64,000 nucleotides of DNA from Streptomyces sp. NBC_00250 (GCF_036192275.1 NZ_CP108088.1:7860001-7924000); one strand, 5' to 3'; positions 25,387 through 34,679 are shown, counted from the stretch's first letter. Notes: generated by a model not told the origin, from the sequence alone. Numbers and translations: made by a program.

Positions 25387-26430
25387 CCCCCGGCGGCTCC
25401 ATCTGGCTTGGCGCCTCGATTCGGCCGCAACGGCTGCTCCCCCTGGTCGTGCCGCAGCGAAGCCGACGCGGGCTTCCGGAGCTGCTCGCGACGTCGCAGC
25501 CGCACCACCGCGTGAAGCCGGGACGTTGCCCATGCCCCGGCAGGTGTCCAGGTTGAGTTGGCCCCGGACGGTCCCGAGCGTACGAGTCCAGCCGAGCCGA
25601 CCAGCCATCCGGTCGTTCGGTGCGGTCTCCACTCGAGTGGCAACCGAGGCGGTCCATCAGCTCTTCGACCAGCCCAGGCGCACGACGGTGTCAGTTGCCT
25701 GCCCAAGCGCGGTCCGTCCGCCATCACCAGAGGTCAGCGCGCCACCCGCTTACGAGAGGTCCGCCACCGTCTACCTGGCCGGACTTCATATCGCGGCCAT
25801 CCTCGTCTGGTCACCATGATGATCCAAGAGAAACGACCTACTCCTTCACCTGTTGGGGCGGGGCGCGAGGTCAAGCTCACCGTTCACAGCCGCTGCCGTC
25901 AGGCGGATCGCGGTCGCCGCTGTCTTGAGCAGCGCATCTTGGTCAGGGAGTGGACCGCAGCGGCGGCGCCTGCCACGTCATCCCCGGGGGCTGGAGTAGG
26001 GGCGAGGGCTCGGGGCCGGGGTCATCGGTGTCGACGACTCCGGCGGCCGTGTGGTTGAAGTCGGCGGGCCAGCGGGTGTTCTCGCTAACGGCGTGTAGGT
26101 CGGGCCGGCGCGCCCGTGGCGTCCGACTGTCAGATGCAGCCGCGCCAGCTACCTCCGGTGGACAGGCTTGTGATTCGGCGGTTGCTGATGATCACTGAGC
26201 AAGTCACGTTCCGCACGATCCGACCATGATCAACCATCGACGACTCGCGGCCTACCTGCACGAGCTCGTTAGTGGGGCAGCGCGCTACGGTAAGTGACCG
26301 GCTCTGGGATTTCCGCTCAAGGCCGCCGCCAGTCAGAACGCGTACATCCTCGATTGCCTGCCGACACGAGATTCTCCGGTGCTGGTTCGGTGCTGACCTC
26401 GGAGGGGTAGCAGCAGGAAAACCACAGGTC
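25387..26430. other. 1-kb degenerate region without recognisable genes
   Basis: No frame here has convincing homology, a ribosome site or consistent codon bias. GC and third-position bias are weaker than in neighbouring genes, particularly in 26150-26350. The DNA lies between the truncated methyltransferase and the truncated transporter copy, and looks like decayed or junction sequence of the island. Confidence 0.5.
26379..26397 (+). repeat. 19-bp repeat at island right edge
   Basis: gtgctggttcggtgctgac repeats the sequence at 12433-12451 with one mismatch, in the same orientation. It lies 55 bp before the second 187-bp repeat. See the left-edge copy for interpretation. Confidence 0.45.
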
Positions 26431-26544
26431 CTAGCTCTGGTCGGATGAGTTGTCGTACCACTCGATGGTGGTGCCGATGAGGCTGGCGGCGACGATGCGC
26501 TTGAGCGAACCGGGTGGGGTCGGGGAGGTTGTTGCGGCGGCCAT
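26431..26544 (-). pseudogene. truncated 5' copy of the MHS transporter gene
   Basis: The minus strand encodes the same 31 N-terminal residues as the transporter at 10840-12207 (MAAATTSPTPPGSLKRIVAA then SLIGTTIEWYD), then diverges to NSSDQS and a TAG at 26431-26433. Its leader and ribosome site are also copied, so a 37-residue peptide could still be made. It is a by-product of the duplication. Confidence 0.85.
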
Positions 26545-26638
26545 GTGCACCACTTCCAGGCATGTGCGGGGACGTTTCGGTGTCGCCACACCGTAGGAAG
26601 CAGCAGGTCAGAGTCGTATGTGGTGGGACACCGTAGTT
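26452..26638 (+). repeat. 187-bp direct repeat, copy 2
   Basis: Second copy of the transporter 5' end and leader (copy 1 at 12115-12301), same orientation, two mismatches. It marks the right boundary of the mosaic island, and after it the sequence passes into an unrelated SdrD-B-domain fragment. Confidence 0.93.
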
Positions 26639-26731
26639 CTGGGTCGTCGAGTGCGGCCGGCAGCCATGGCTGCCGTATCGAACTCCAACCGCTGGTTCCC
26701 GTGGACGGCCGTCCTCTGCGACGAACCGGCC

Positions 26732-26941
26732 GTCCGGATCGGCAGCCGCGTCCGGTACGAGCGCAACAAGGGCGGCGCGCAGAGCGTCGACGACGACGAA
26801 CCCGGCATCCCCGGAGTCACCGTCCAGCTCCTGGCCGAGGACGGCACCGTGATGGCCACCGTCCGCACCGGCGTCGACGGCGCCTACTGCTTCGGCCCCG
26901 AGCACGGCGTCCGCCCGAACTCATACGTCGTGTTCGCTCCC
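26732..26941 (+). pseudogene. SdrD B-like surface-protein domain fragment
   Basis: About 70 residues (VRIGSRVRYERNKGGAQSV, DDDEPGIPGVTVQLLAEDG, TVMATVRTGVDGAYCFGP) form most of one SdrD/Cna B-type repeat domain, as found in surface proteins with collagen-binding-like folds. Signal peptide, further repeats and sorting signal are absent. The 3' end runs into the tail of the convergent Trm112 gene, so the breakpoint is near 26925-26940. Confidence 0.55.
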
Positions 26942-27127
26942 GACGACGGGTTCCTCGGCGACGGCGGGCACACCGGAGGAGGGAAGCAGCTGCGGGACGC
27001 CGTCGACGATCGGGTAGCGCCGGCGCAGGCGCGGGTTGTAGAGCGTGCCCCCGATCTCGTCCAGGATCAACGGCCCTTTGTCGAGCGGGCAGGCGAGAAT
27101 CTTCAGCAGCGGGCTGTCGGGCTTCAT
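26921..27127 (-). CDS. Trm112 family protein
   Basis: A 68-residue protein: MKPDSPLLKILACPLDKGPL, then LYNPRLRRRYPIVDGVPQLL. This is the Trm112/UPF0434 zinc-ribbon-like fold, although only one of the usual four cysteines (ACP) is kept, as often in actinobacteria. Trm112 proteins activate SAM-dependent methyltransferases. The start overlaps the stop of the DMT gene (ATGA), making it the last gene of the seven-gene operon that also encodes two methyltransferases. The last residues (GSEHDV) reach the rearrangement junction, so the native C-terminus may differ. Confidence 0.82.
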   Translation of the reverse strand: MKPDSPLLKILACPLDKGPLILDEIGGTLYNPRLRRRYPIVDGVPQLLPSSGVPAVAEEPVVGSEHDV

Positions 27128-28029
27128 GACCGGGTTCCTTCGGGAGTGGGGGTGTTCGCCTCGTGTCGCGGCAGGGTGAGCAGGACCGTGAGCGCCAGTA
27201 CGGTGCCGCCGAGACGCAGTAACAGCCGCAACGGGTCGTCGGGCAGGGGCTCGTCGAACGCGATCGTGCCGCTCACGATGGAGAACACGCAGCTCACCGT
27301 CGAGCACACCGGGACGATCAGGGACGCCCGGCAGCGCTGCAGGGCGGTCTGCGACAGCACCAGTCCGCTGACGCCCGTCGACAGCAGGAGGTACGGGTAC
27401 GGGGAGGCCAGCACGGCGGGCACGGAGCCCATGAGGTCCTCGGCGTCCAGGTGCCCGGAGACGCCCTTGATCGCGAGCGAGCTGACGCCGTAGATGAGAC
27501 CGACGGCGACCGCGTAGGCCACTCCGGTGGTCGGCTGCCGATGCCGTCGGCGGGCGCGCCGCTCCGCGGCCGCGTAGAGCAGGAGACCGGCCGCGAGGGT
27601 CGGCAGGCACAGGGCCAGCAGGATTCCGGTGGGAGCGGTACGGCTGATCTCCTCGCTGGTCTCGTACAGCGAGGCCACCACCATCACAAGCGCAAGACCG
27701 ATGACGGCCACCGCACGCCGCTCGCGGCCGGAGGGCCGTTCGCCGAGCACCACCGATGAGAGCACGAGCAGGAGGACGAGACCGGACAGGAACAGACCCT
27801 GGGCGGCGGCGATCGGCAGGGTGCGGTAGACGGCCAGCTGCGCGGCGAACCCCAGGGCGAGCGCCACGGCCCCGCAGATCCACAAGGGCCGGCCGGCCAG
27901 CAGCAGGAGGGCCCGGCCCGGCCGTGCGGCGCTCAACGGCGGCATGCCGGCCAGCGCCCGCTTCTCCAGGACGAAGCCGGTGCTGTACAGGACGTTCGCC
28001 ACCAGCGCGGCGGCCACACCCCACACCAC
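27124..28029 (-). CDS. DMT/EamA-like 10-TM membrane protein
   Basis: A 301-residue protein with about ten TM helices in two repeats. It begins GVAAALVANVLYSTGFVLEK and has LPIAAAQGLFLSGLVLLLVL, typical of the DMT branch related to NIPA/EamA proteins. It probably moves a small metabolite or lipid-linked intermediate, and within this operon a flippase-like role is a reasonable guess only. It starts 4 bp after the upstream methyltransferase stop and overlaps Trm112 by 4 bp. Confidence 0.82.
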   Translation of the reverse strand: MVWGVAAALVANVLYSTGFVLEKRALAGMPPLSAARPGRALLLLAGRPLWICGAVALALGFAAQLAVYRTLPIAAAQGLFLSGLVLLLVLSSVVLGERPSGRERRAVAVIGLALVMVVASLYETSEEISRTAPTGILLALCLPTLAAGLLLYAAAERRARRRHRQPTTGVAYAVAVGLIYGVSSLAIKGVSGHLDAEDLMGSVPAVLASPYPYLLLSTGVSGLVLSQTALQRCRASLIVPVCSTVSCVFSIVSGTIAFDEPLPDDPLRLLLRLGGTVLALTVLLTLPRHEANTPTPEGTRS

Positions 28030-28032
28030 GGG

Positions 28033-28857
28033 CTACACCTTTCTCGCATGCACGAGGAGGATGGACGCGAGCGACGGCGCCCCGCAGGCCAGCCGGTCCA
28101 GCGGCCGGAGCGGGCGCGGGACTCCGTGGAACGGCGCGCCGGCGAGCTTCACCACCTCGAATCCGGACGCGGCCACGAACTCGCGCAACGCGCGTGCCGT
28201 GTACAGCCGCAGATGGCCCACGACCTCGCTGCCCGGTCTGCCGTGGATGCGCCGCAGACTCACCTCGGAGAAGACCGGCTGGACTCCGGCGAGCAGCAGC
28301 GCGCGGTTGTACCAGGCGCCGAGGTTCGGCGTGGAGAGCATGAGATGCCCGCCGGGGCGCAGGATCCTGCGCAGTTCGTCGAGGGCGCTGTCGGGGTCGA
28401 CAAGGTGCTCGACGACCTCGCTGAACAGGACGGCGTCGGCACTGTCGGAGGCGAACGGCAGACCGCTGCCGGTCAGCTCGCCGCGGACGACCTGGCTCAG
28501 GCGCGGGGCCGCGCGGCGCAGGGCGTCCTGCGACCAGTCGATCCCCACGACGCGGTGCCCGCCGAGTACGCGGGCCGCGATCGCGCCCGCCGAGCCGTCC
28601 CCGCAGCCCACGTCGAGTACGGTCGCGGCCGGGCGGCCGGGCCCCACGGGGCCGAGCGCGTCGGCCAGCATCCGGGCCTGCCGCACTGTCCGGGCCTCCC
28701 CGGAGGCGACGGGAACGGTGGGGTTCTCGTAGAAGTCCCGCAGCCCGGGGGTGCGCGGGGCCGGCGAAGTCGCCTCCGTCGCGGGCGACTTATCGGCTGC
28801 CTCCGAGTCGGTGGCTGCGGATTCGGTAGCTGCGGATTCGGTGGCTGACGTGGTCAT
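28033..28857 (-). CDS. class I SAM-dependent methyltransferase
   Basis: A 274-residue methyltransferase. Motif I is VLDVGCGDGSAGAIAARVLG, followed by VVGIDWS and FSEVVEHLVDPDSALDELRR, a Methyltransf_11-like core. The first 35 residues are a low-complexity Ala/Thr/Ser/Glu stretch built on near-repeats (SAATES, SAATDS). The C-terminal LYTARALREFVAASGFEVV is usual for small-molecule or glycan methyltransferases. The start overlaps the acyltransferase stop (ATGA, 28854-28857). It probably decorates the operon's product. Confidence 0.87.
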   Translation of the reverse strand: MTTSATESAATESAATDSEAADKSPATEATSPAPRTPGLRDFYENPTVPVASGEARTVRQARMLADALGPVGPGRPAATVLDVGCGDGSAGAIAARVLGGHRVVGIDWSQDALRRAAPRLSQVVRGELTGSGLPFASDSADAVLFSEVVEHLVDPDSALDELRRILRPGGHLMLSTPNLGAWYNRALLLAGVQPVFSEVSLRRIHGRPGSEVVGHLRLYTARALREFVAASGFEVVKLAGAPFHGVPRPLRPLDRLACGAPSLASILLVHARKV

Positions 28858-30341
28858 GACGGCCTCTTGTGGTTGTCCTGGGTGGAGCGGGTTCCCACCG
28901 GTGTCCTGTCCGGACGCGGTGTGTCGTCCCCGGCCTGAGTGAGAGACGTCGTCGACAGCGACTCCGCGAACAGGGCCGCCAGTTCCGCGCCTGACGCGTC
29001 ACCGAGCAGCGCCCGCGACCAGCGCAACGTCACATGCAGTCGCCCGCCGGTGGCAGCCGCCGCCACGCTCAGCCCCCGTGGCATCCGCGCCGGTGCGGAG
29101 AACCACACGGCCGTCGCCCGTCCCGCGTCGCCGAAGTCCAGCGCGTACGGCACGCGTCCGATGTTCGTGACCAGCGCCGTCGACGTCCAGGACGCCACCG
29201 CCCGCCGCGCGCCACGGGTGAGCACGCCCCGGACGCCGACCGGCAGCAGCGGTGCGGTCAGCAGGCTCGCCCCCGCGCCCATGGGGGCGCCGTCGGCGGA
29301 CTTCAGAGCGCGGGTGCGCCGTGCTGTGGTGCGCAGCAGCCGGGCCACGGCCTCCGGGTCCGGCCGCTCACCGAGCAGCAGCTCCATGTCGCGCGGGTCC
29401 TCGGAGGGCATGGCCACCTCGACGAGCCGGGTTCCGTTGCCCATCGGCATGTCCGTGCCGCGCGGCCGGTCGTCCACGGGCATCGTGAGACGTACCGGAC
29501 CGGCCGGCCGGCCCTGCGAGACGTTCCAGCGCCCCACCGTCAGTGAGGTGGCGACAAGGAGTTGGTCGTTGACGGTCCAGGGCGGGAGGCCTCCGTCTCG
29601 CGCCGCACGCCGCGGAACGGGCAGGTCCGCCTGGACCATGCCGTTGCCCACTGCACGCGCGCGTACCGGCCCGGGGCGGGAGTCCGGCGCGACCCGTACG
29701 GGCCGCGCCAGTACGGTGCGGCCGGTGGCACCGGTCCCGCTCGGAGTCGGACCCGGGCGCTCCGGCCGGACCCGCCCGGGAACCGGGAGGGCTTCCGTGC
29801 CGCCGTACCGTTCGGCGGTCGTGGCGAGCACCCGCAGCCCCGACGGGGCGTCGAGAGCGGTGTGATGCAACATCAGCAGCAGTACGGTCCCACCCTCTTC
29901 CACCTGGACGACTTCCAGGCGCATCGGCGGAGCCAGGGTGAGCGGTGGGCATTCCGTCAGGGCGCGGGATCGGGCCTGCGCCAAGGCATCGGGCCCCGGC
30001 CCCGCGAAACTCACCGGATCGCTGTCCGGTCGACCGGTCAGCTCCCACGCGAAGGACCGCCGGTGCCCACGCCCGGGCACTTCTCGTGCCAGTACCCGGG
30101 GGTGTGCGAGGAGGGCCTGCTGGAACGCGACCCGCAGCCGTACCGGGTCCAGCCTGCCGGGGAGATGGACCTCGATGTGTACGCTCTCCGGTTCGTCGTC
30201 GCTGAGGCAGTGCCGCGACACCTCGTCGACGGTCGGAAAGGGAATCCGGACCCTGCCGGGAGGGGTAGCGGTCCCCCTCCCGGCGGCGGTCTCCTTCTCG
30301 GGGGCGGCCCCTGTCCCGGCCGTGGTGCCCGGCTCGGTCAC
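28854..30341 (-). CDS. condensation-fold acyltransferase (PapA/WES-like)
   Basis: A 495-residue protein of the CoA-dependent acyltransferase/condensation superfamily. The catalytic motif is HHTALDA (HHxxxD), preceded by MRLEVVQVEEGGTVLLLMLH, and VTNIGRVPYALDFG plus the downstream WFSAP occupy the position of the DFGWG-type C-terminal motif. Such proteins esterify alcohols, including sugar hydroxyls, as in mycobacterial PapA. No carrier-protein or adenylation domain is present. GTG 30341 overlaps the stop of the large transferase gene by 4 bp. An O-acylation of a surface glycolipid fits the context. Confidence 0.75.
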   Translation of the reverse strand: MTEPGTTAGTGAAPEKETAAGRGTATPPGRVRIPFPTVDEVSRHCLSDDEPESVHIEVHLPGRLDPVRLRVAFQQALLAHPRVLAREVPGRGHRRSFAWELTGRPDSDPVSFAGPGPDALAQARSRALTECPPLTLAPPMRLEVVQVEEGGTVLLLMLHHTALDAPSGLRVLATTAERYGGTEALPVPGRVRPERPGPTPSGTGATGRTVLARPVRVAPDSRPGPVRARAVGNGMVQADLPVPRRAARDGGLPPWTVNDQLLVATSLTVGRWNVSQGRPAGPVRLTMPVDDRPRGTDMPMGNGTRLVEVAMPSEDPRDMELLLGERPDPEAVARLLRTTARRTRALKSADGAPMGAGASLLTAPLLPVGVRGVLTRGARRAVASWTSTALVTNIGRVPYALDFGDAGRATAVWFSAPARMPRGLSVAAAATGGRLHVTLRWSRALLGDASGAELAALFAESLSTTSLTQAGDDTPRPDRTPVGTRSTQDNHKRPS

Positions 30342-33300
30342 GAGGGGCCACCGCCCTCCGGCCGCCAGAAGGGCTGCTCGGGCCGGTGCCCGTCGCCGGT
30401 GCTTCGCGGCCTGGCCGTGACCACCGGTCCGGCGTCCGGCGCGGCGGAACCGCCGTCGCCTTCACGCCCGTCGCCGTCCGCCCATCCGTCGTCGCCTCCC
30501 TGCCCGTCGTCGTCCCCGCGGCCGTCGGCCGCGGCCGACGGCCGCACCGCCGTCACCAGCGCGGCGGACAGGGCCACCAGCGTGAGCACCTGCGCCAAGC
30601 CGCTGAAAGCGCCGACCCCGTCGGCGACCGGATCCCCGGCGCCCAGGGCCGCGACGACGCCGGCGCCGCCCATCGCCACCGCCGCCGTCGGCACCAGCAC
30701 ACCCGGCCGGAACCGCGCCGCCACGGCGAGCACGGGCACGACCAGGGCCGGCGGCCCCGCCGCCACCGCGACGACCGTGGTCAGCACCAGCGTTCCGAGC
30801 AGCATCCCCGGGGCCGCCGGTTCGGGCAGCTGCTCGTCGGTGTCACCGTCGTCGCGCCGACGGCCCACGAAGGCCAGGGTGGCGAGGGCGACGAGCGCGA
30901 GCGCACCGCCGGCCAGGGCCGTCCGGTACGAACCTGAGGGCTCGAACTCCATGGTCACCGTGCCGGAGGCGCCGGCCGGGATCACCCAGGCCTGCTGCCA
31001 GCCGTCGAGGCGCACCGGCTCGAGCTCTGTGCCGTCCAGGGTGGCCTTCCATCCGTCGTTGGCGTTCTCGTAGGTCCGCAGGTACACGGCCTCGCCCGCG
31101 CCCGCCGACACCGAGACGGTCCGGCTGTCGTCGGCCCACCTGGTGACGGTGGCCTCACGGCCCGCCGCTCCGTCCATGGCCCGCGGGGTGCCGAGGGTCA
31201 GCGTGACGTCGGTGATCGCCAGCGGGCCCGCGTCACTCGCCTCCACCTCGTGATCGCCGGACGGAAGCTCCAGGGTGCCGTCCTTCTCCTCGCCCGCGCA
31301 GAGGGTGACGGTGACGGGGCGTCGCTCGGTGAGGTCCCGGACGAGCCCGGAGGCCTTCGTCTTGTGCAGGACACCGCCCACGGCGAGGTCCGGGCCCCCA
31401 CCGCACGGCAGCGAGAAGCGGGCGGACGGCTTCGGCCGCGGCACCCGCAGGTCGGCCAGCGCGGGAACGTGCACCTCGCTCAGGCCGACGGGCAGCTGCA
31501 ACTGCGCGTTCGCCACCGGGTTGTGAACGGTGAGCGGCGCGACCCTGGTGATGGTGATGTCGAGCCGGTTCGTCTCGATCGCCGGGAAGCGGACCCGCCC
31601 GTTCTCGTCCACGTCGGCCACCGCGGCGCCGTGCGGGGAGCTGATCATCACCTGCTCGGGCCGGGTGGACACCCCGCCCGCCGCCGCGAGGACGATCTCG
31701 TCGATCTTCTTCATCGCGGGCCAGCTCAGGTGGACGACCGGCCGGTCGCCGGCGATCCAGGCGGTCGTCAGATCGCCGTCGACCAGGTTGCGGGCGCCGA
31801 GTGACGTGCCGTTGCGGCTGATGGAGTCCACGGCGGCCGTCAGCCGGTTCTTCGATCCGAGGGCCGAACGGTCGAGCAGTTCGTCCAGCGCGCCGCCGGG
31901 TACGGCGACGGCTCGCGCGGACACCCGGTACTCGCCCGACTCCTCGGTGCTGAACTGCCGGTGCAGTCCCACCTCGGCCGACGCGGGCGACAGGCCGCCC
32001 GCGTCGGTACCGCGGTGCAGGGAGTACACGGTCGACTCCGCGTCGGTGTTCCCCGCGTCGGCGGGCAGCTCAAGCAGGCGCGTCACCTGCACGTCCGGGA
32101 TCGACACCTCGGAGAACCCGGCGCCGGAGAGTCCCGGGCGCGCCTGCTGCGAGGCAAGGACGGTGATCTTCATCCAGGAGGCCTGGCCGGCGGGAGCCTT
32201 GACGGTCTGCGGCAGGCCGTCCGTCCGCAGGGGACTGTCGGCCGAACCGCGGTCGGTCTCGATCCGCACCTGGGTGGGCGCCGCGCGCATGGCGTCGCCC
32301 GGCAGGGGCGTCAGCTGGAGGGAGGCCGGGATGTCGGTCGGCCGGGAGAAGTCCACCCGGAGCCACTGTCCGACCGGCTCGCCCGGGCTGCCCTCGGCCC
32401 ACGCGGTGTCCGGGTTGCCGTCGAAGGCGTTCACCGGGTCGTACTGCGGGAGGTGGAACAGCCAGTTGCCGCTGCTGGAGGCCGTCACGGCCTGGGCGCC
32501 GCGCAGCACCGCCGTCGTCTGGTGACCGGTGCCTTCCGACGGCAGGATCTGCTTGGGCTTCTCGCCCGGGTTCTGCAGGCTGCCGGAGTGATTGCGCTCG
32601 TCCGCGGTGTAGGTGTACGAGGTGTTGTTGTTGACCAGGCCGAACCGGGTGTCGGCCCGGCGCAGCCCGTCCGCGACCGCCTTCACCGGTGCGACGAGGC
32701 CCTTGGGAAGCGTGTCCCCGGCCAGTACGGCCGGACGGCCGGTCATCGAGGGATCGGCGGACAGCTGGAGCAGCGCCTCGGGTCCGCCACTGACCAGGGC
32801 CGTGTCGGCCACGGCCGAGACACCGACCCTGCCGGGCCGCCCGGTGTCCTGCGGCTGGTAGATCTCCACGGCCTGGAGCCGCGGGTAGAGCCCCTGCACC
32901 TGGAGCGGGGTGCCGGCGGCGATGCGTCCGCCGGTCACCAGCGGGCCGAATCCGGTGACCTTGCGATAGCCGGACGACTCCAGGGTTCGCTTCACCGTCT
33001 GCGGCGGGACGTAGCCGATCTGGTCGGGGTCGAGGTCGTTGCGGACGACCACCTCGTGCATGCCGGCCCGGGCGAGGTACTCCCGGAGGCCCGGGACCTC
33101 GGCGCCGGAGAGCAGCGCCTGCTCGACGGCGTCCGTCATACGGCGTGCGCCGGGGGTGCCGAAGGGGACGAAGTCACGTTGTGCCCAGGGGGTCTCGGCC
33201 AGCACGTCGAACGGCTGGTCGATGGGGGAGCCCCAGGTGTAGATGCCGTGCGCCGTCGCGGGGACGACCAGGGCCCTACTGTCCCGGGCGTTGTCCTTGA

Positions 33301-34657
33301 GCCAGTCGGCGGCCTTCTCCCAGTGGGTGGGCAGCTTGGTGAACGCCCCGGGCTGGAGGATCGAGCCGTTGACGTAAGGGAGCGCCAGACCGGGCAGTAC
33401 GAGCACGGCCGCGGTCGCGGGCACCCAGCGGCGACCGCGGAGTGCGTGAGAGCCTCTGCTCTCGGACAGCACGGCCGTCAGATGGGCGAGTCCGAGGACG
33501 AGCGCGAGGGCCAGTCCCGGCTGGAACTTGTAGATGTTGCGGAACGGCTTCAACGGCCCGTTCAGCCAGTCCTGGACGGCGCCGTGGAAGGGACCGCCGA
33601 AGGATCCGGCGTACCCGGCGAGCGCGATCAGGACGACGGCCAGGACGGTCAGGAGCAGCCAGCGGCGCTCCGGCAGGTCCCGCCGTGCCAGGCCGGCGAG
33701 GCCGAGCGCCGCGGCGAACGCCGAGCCGAGGACGGTGACGACGGAGGTCGCGACGGTCCAGCCGGCGGGCAGCCATGCCTCACCGAAGTTCAGATAGGCC
33801 ACCCAGTTGCCGGCGCCGCGCAGCAGCTCGGTCGCGGACATGGTGGCGGTGGTGGTGTCGGCCTGCTCGACGTACGGCATGAAGTTCTCGCCGTACGCGC
33901 CGAGCAGGAGCAGCGGCACCACCCACCACACGGTGGCGAGCGCGACGCCCGGTATCCACCAGCCGAGCAGCGCGCGCCGGCGCCGGCCGGGCGGGCGGCT
34001 GAGGAGGTACAGGCCCACGGGCAGCAGCGCGGCCAGTGTCGAAGCGGCGTTCACGCCGCCCATGAAGGGGATCAGGAGGGCCGACCGTGCGGCGGCCTTC
34101 CGGGGGCTGTACGCCGTGGAGGTCAGCGGCAGCAGTACCCAGGGCAGCAGGGCACCGGGCAGCGCGGCGGCGGAGGTCGAGCCGATGACGATCGTGAAGG
34201 TGGGCCACAGTGCGTAGGCCACGGCACCGAGGACCCGGGACGCGGGCGTCCCCACCCGCAGCCGCTCGGCGAGCCGGAGCGCGCCCCAGAAGGCGGCGGT
34301 CACGATGATCGAGAGCCAGAGCCGTTCGGCCACCCAGACCGGCACCTGCAGCAGGTCCATGAGCCCGTAGTAAGGGAGTGCGGGGAAGGCATAGCCGACG
34401 TACTGGTTCGCGATGCCGCCGAGGCCGACGTTCCCGTTCCACAGCGACCCGAGGTCGCCGAGGAAGCGCCAGGGGTCGAGGGCGACGCCGAGTTTGGTCT
34501 CGAACGTCATCTTCCCCGGTGACACCGCGAGGAACGCCACCAGGACGAGGGCCCAGAAGCCGAACAGCAGGCGGCGTCCGCGCGGTTCGCCGGACGCCTT
34601 GGTCGGCGTCGGGCCGGGCTGCGGCACCCAGGTGGGCGCCTGGACCGTAGTGGTCAT
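30338..34657 (-). CDS. AftD-like alpha-(1->3)-arabinofuranosyltransferase
   Basis: A very large (1439-residue) membrane GT-C enzyme of the DUF3367/AftD type. Roughly residues 30-450 hold a dozen TM helices, with LGVALDPWRFLGDLGSLWN supplying the acidic loop-1 motif and YVGYAFPALPYYGLMDLLQV following it. A long extracytoplasmic region has two carbohydrate-binding (F5/8 type C-like) segments near residues 700-830 and 960-1030. Four TM helices close the protein. AftD in mycobacteria branches arabinan using decaprenyl-phospho-arabinose. Streptomyces is not known for a mycobacterial arabinogalactan, so the donor or acceptor must differ. Central gene of the operon. Confidence 0.88.
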   Translation of the reverse strand: MTTTVQAPTWVPQPGPTPTKASGEPRGRRLLFGFWALVLVAFLAVSPGKMTFETKLGVALDPWRFLGDLGSLWNGNVGLGGIANQYVGYAFPALPYYGLMDLLQVPVWVAERLWLSIIVTAAFWGALRLAERLRVGTPASRVLGAVAYALWPTFTIVIGSTSAAALPGALLPWVLLPLTSTAYSPRKAAARSALLIPFMGGVNAASTLAALLPVGLYLLSRPPGRRRRALLGWWIPGVALATVWWVVPLLLLGAYGENFMPYVEQADTTTATMSATELLRGAGNWVAYLNFGEAWLPAGWTVATSVVTVLGSAFAAALGLAGLARRDLPERRWLLLTVLAVVLIALAGYAGSFGGPFHGAVQDWLNGPLKPFRNIYKFQPGLALALVLGLAHLTAVLSESRGSHALRGRRWVPATAAVLVLPGLALPYVNGSILQPGAFTKLPTHWEKAADWLKDNARDSRALVVPATAHGIYTWGSPIDQPFDVLAETPWAQRDFVPFGTPGARRMTDAVEQALLSGAEVPGLREYLARAGMHEVVVRNDLDPDQIGYVPPQTVKRTLESSGYRKVTGFGPLVTGGRIAAGTPLQVQGLYPRLQAVEIYQPQDTGRPGRVGVSAVADTALVSGGPEALLQLSADPSMTGRPAVLAGDTLPKGLVAPVKAVADGLRRADTRFGLVNNNTSYTYTADERNHSGSLQNPGEKPKQILPSEGTGHQTTAVLRGAQAVTASSSGNWLFHLPQYDPVNAFDGNPDTAWAEGSPGEPVGQWLRVDFSRPTDIPASLQLTPLPGDAMRAAPTQVRIETDRGSADSPLRTDGLPQTVKAPAGQASWMKITVLASQQARPGLSGAGFSEVSIPDVQVTRLLELPADAGNTDAESTVYSLHRGTDAGGLSPASAEVGLHRQFSTEESGEYRVSARAVAVPGGALDELLDRSALGSKNRLTAAVDSISRNGTSLGARNLVDGDLTTAWIAGDRPVVHLSWPAMKKIDEIVLAAAGGVSTRPEQVMISSPHGAAVADVDENGRVRFPAIETNRLDITITRVAPLTVHNPVANAQLQLPVGLSEVHVPALADLRVPRPKPSARFSLPCGGGPDLAVGGVLHKTKASGLVRDLTERRPVTVTLCAGEEKDGTLELPSGDHEVEASDAGPLAITDVTLTLGTPRAMDGAAGREATVTRWADDSRTVSVSAGAGEAVYLRTYENANDGWKATLDGTELEPVRLDGWQQAWVIPAGASGTVTMEFEPSGSYRTALAGGALALVALATLAFVGRRRDDGDTDEQLPEPAAPGMLLGTLVLTTVVAVAAGPPALVVPVLAVAARFRPGVLVPTAAVAMGGAGVVAALGAGDPVADGVGAFSGLAQVLTLVALSAALVTAVRPSAAADGRGDDDGQGGDDGWADGDGREGDGGSAAPDAGPVVTARPRSTGDGHRPEQPFWRPEGGGPS

Positions 34658-34679
34658 GACCGTTCCTCGCTTCGCATGC

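Noticed and set aside
24592-25632. Intact C5 DNA methyltransferase
   Set aside because: The open frame is long enough to suggest it, but the first ~80 residues are unrelated, and motif I and the PCQ loop are missing.
12302-26451. Complete integrative conjugative element
   Set aside because: No integrase, excisionase, relaxase, replication initiator or transfer gene was found; the DnaB-N-like gene lacks its ATPase. Island by rearrangement is the safer reading.
31961-34522. Plus-strand open frame of 853 codons
   Set aside because: Antisense to the AftD-like gene, with no recognisable domain and no ribosome site.
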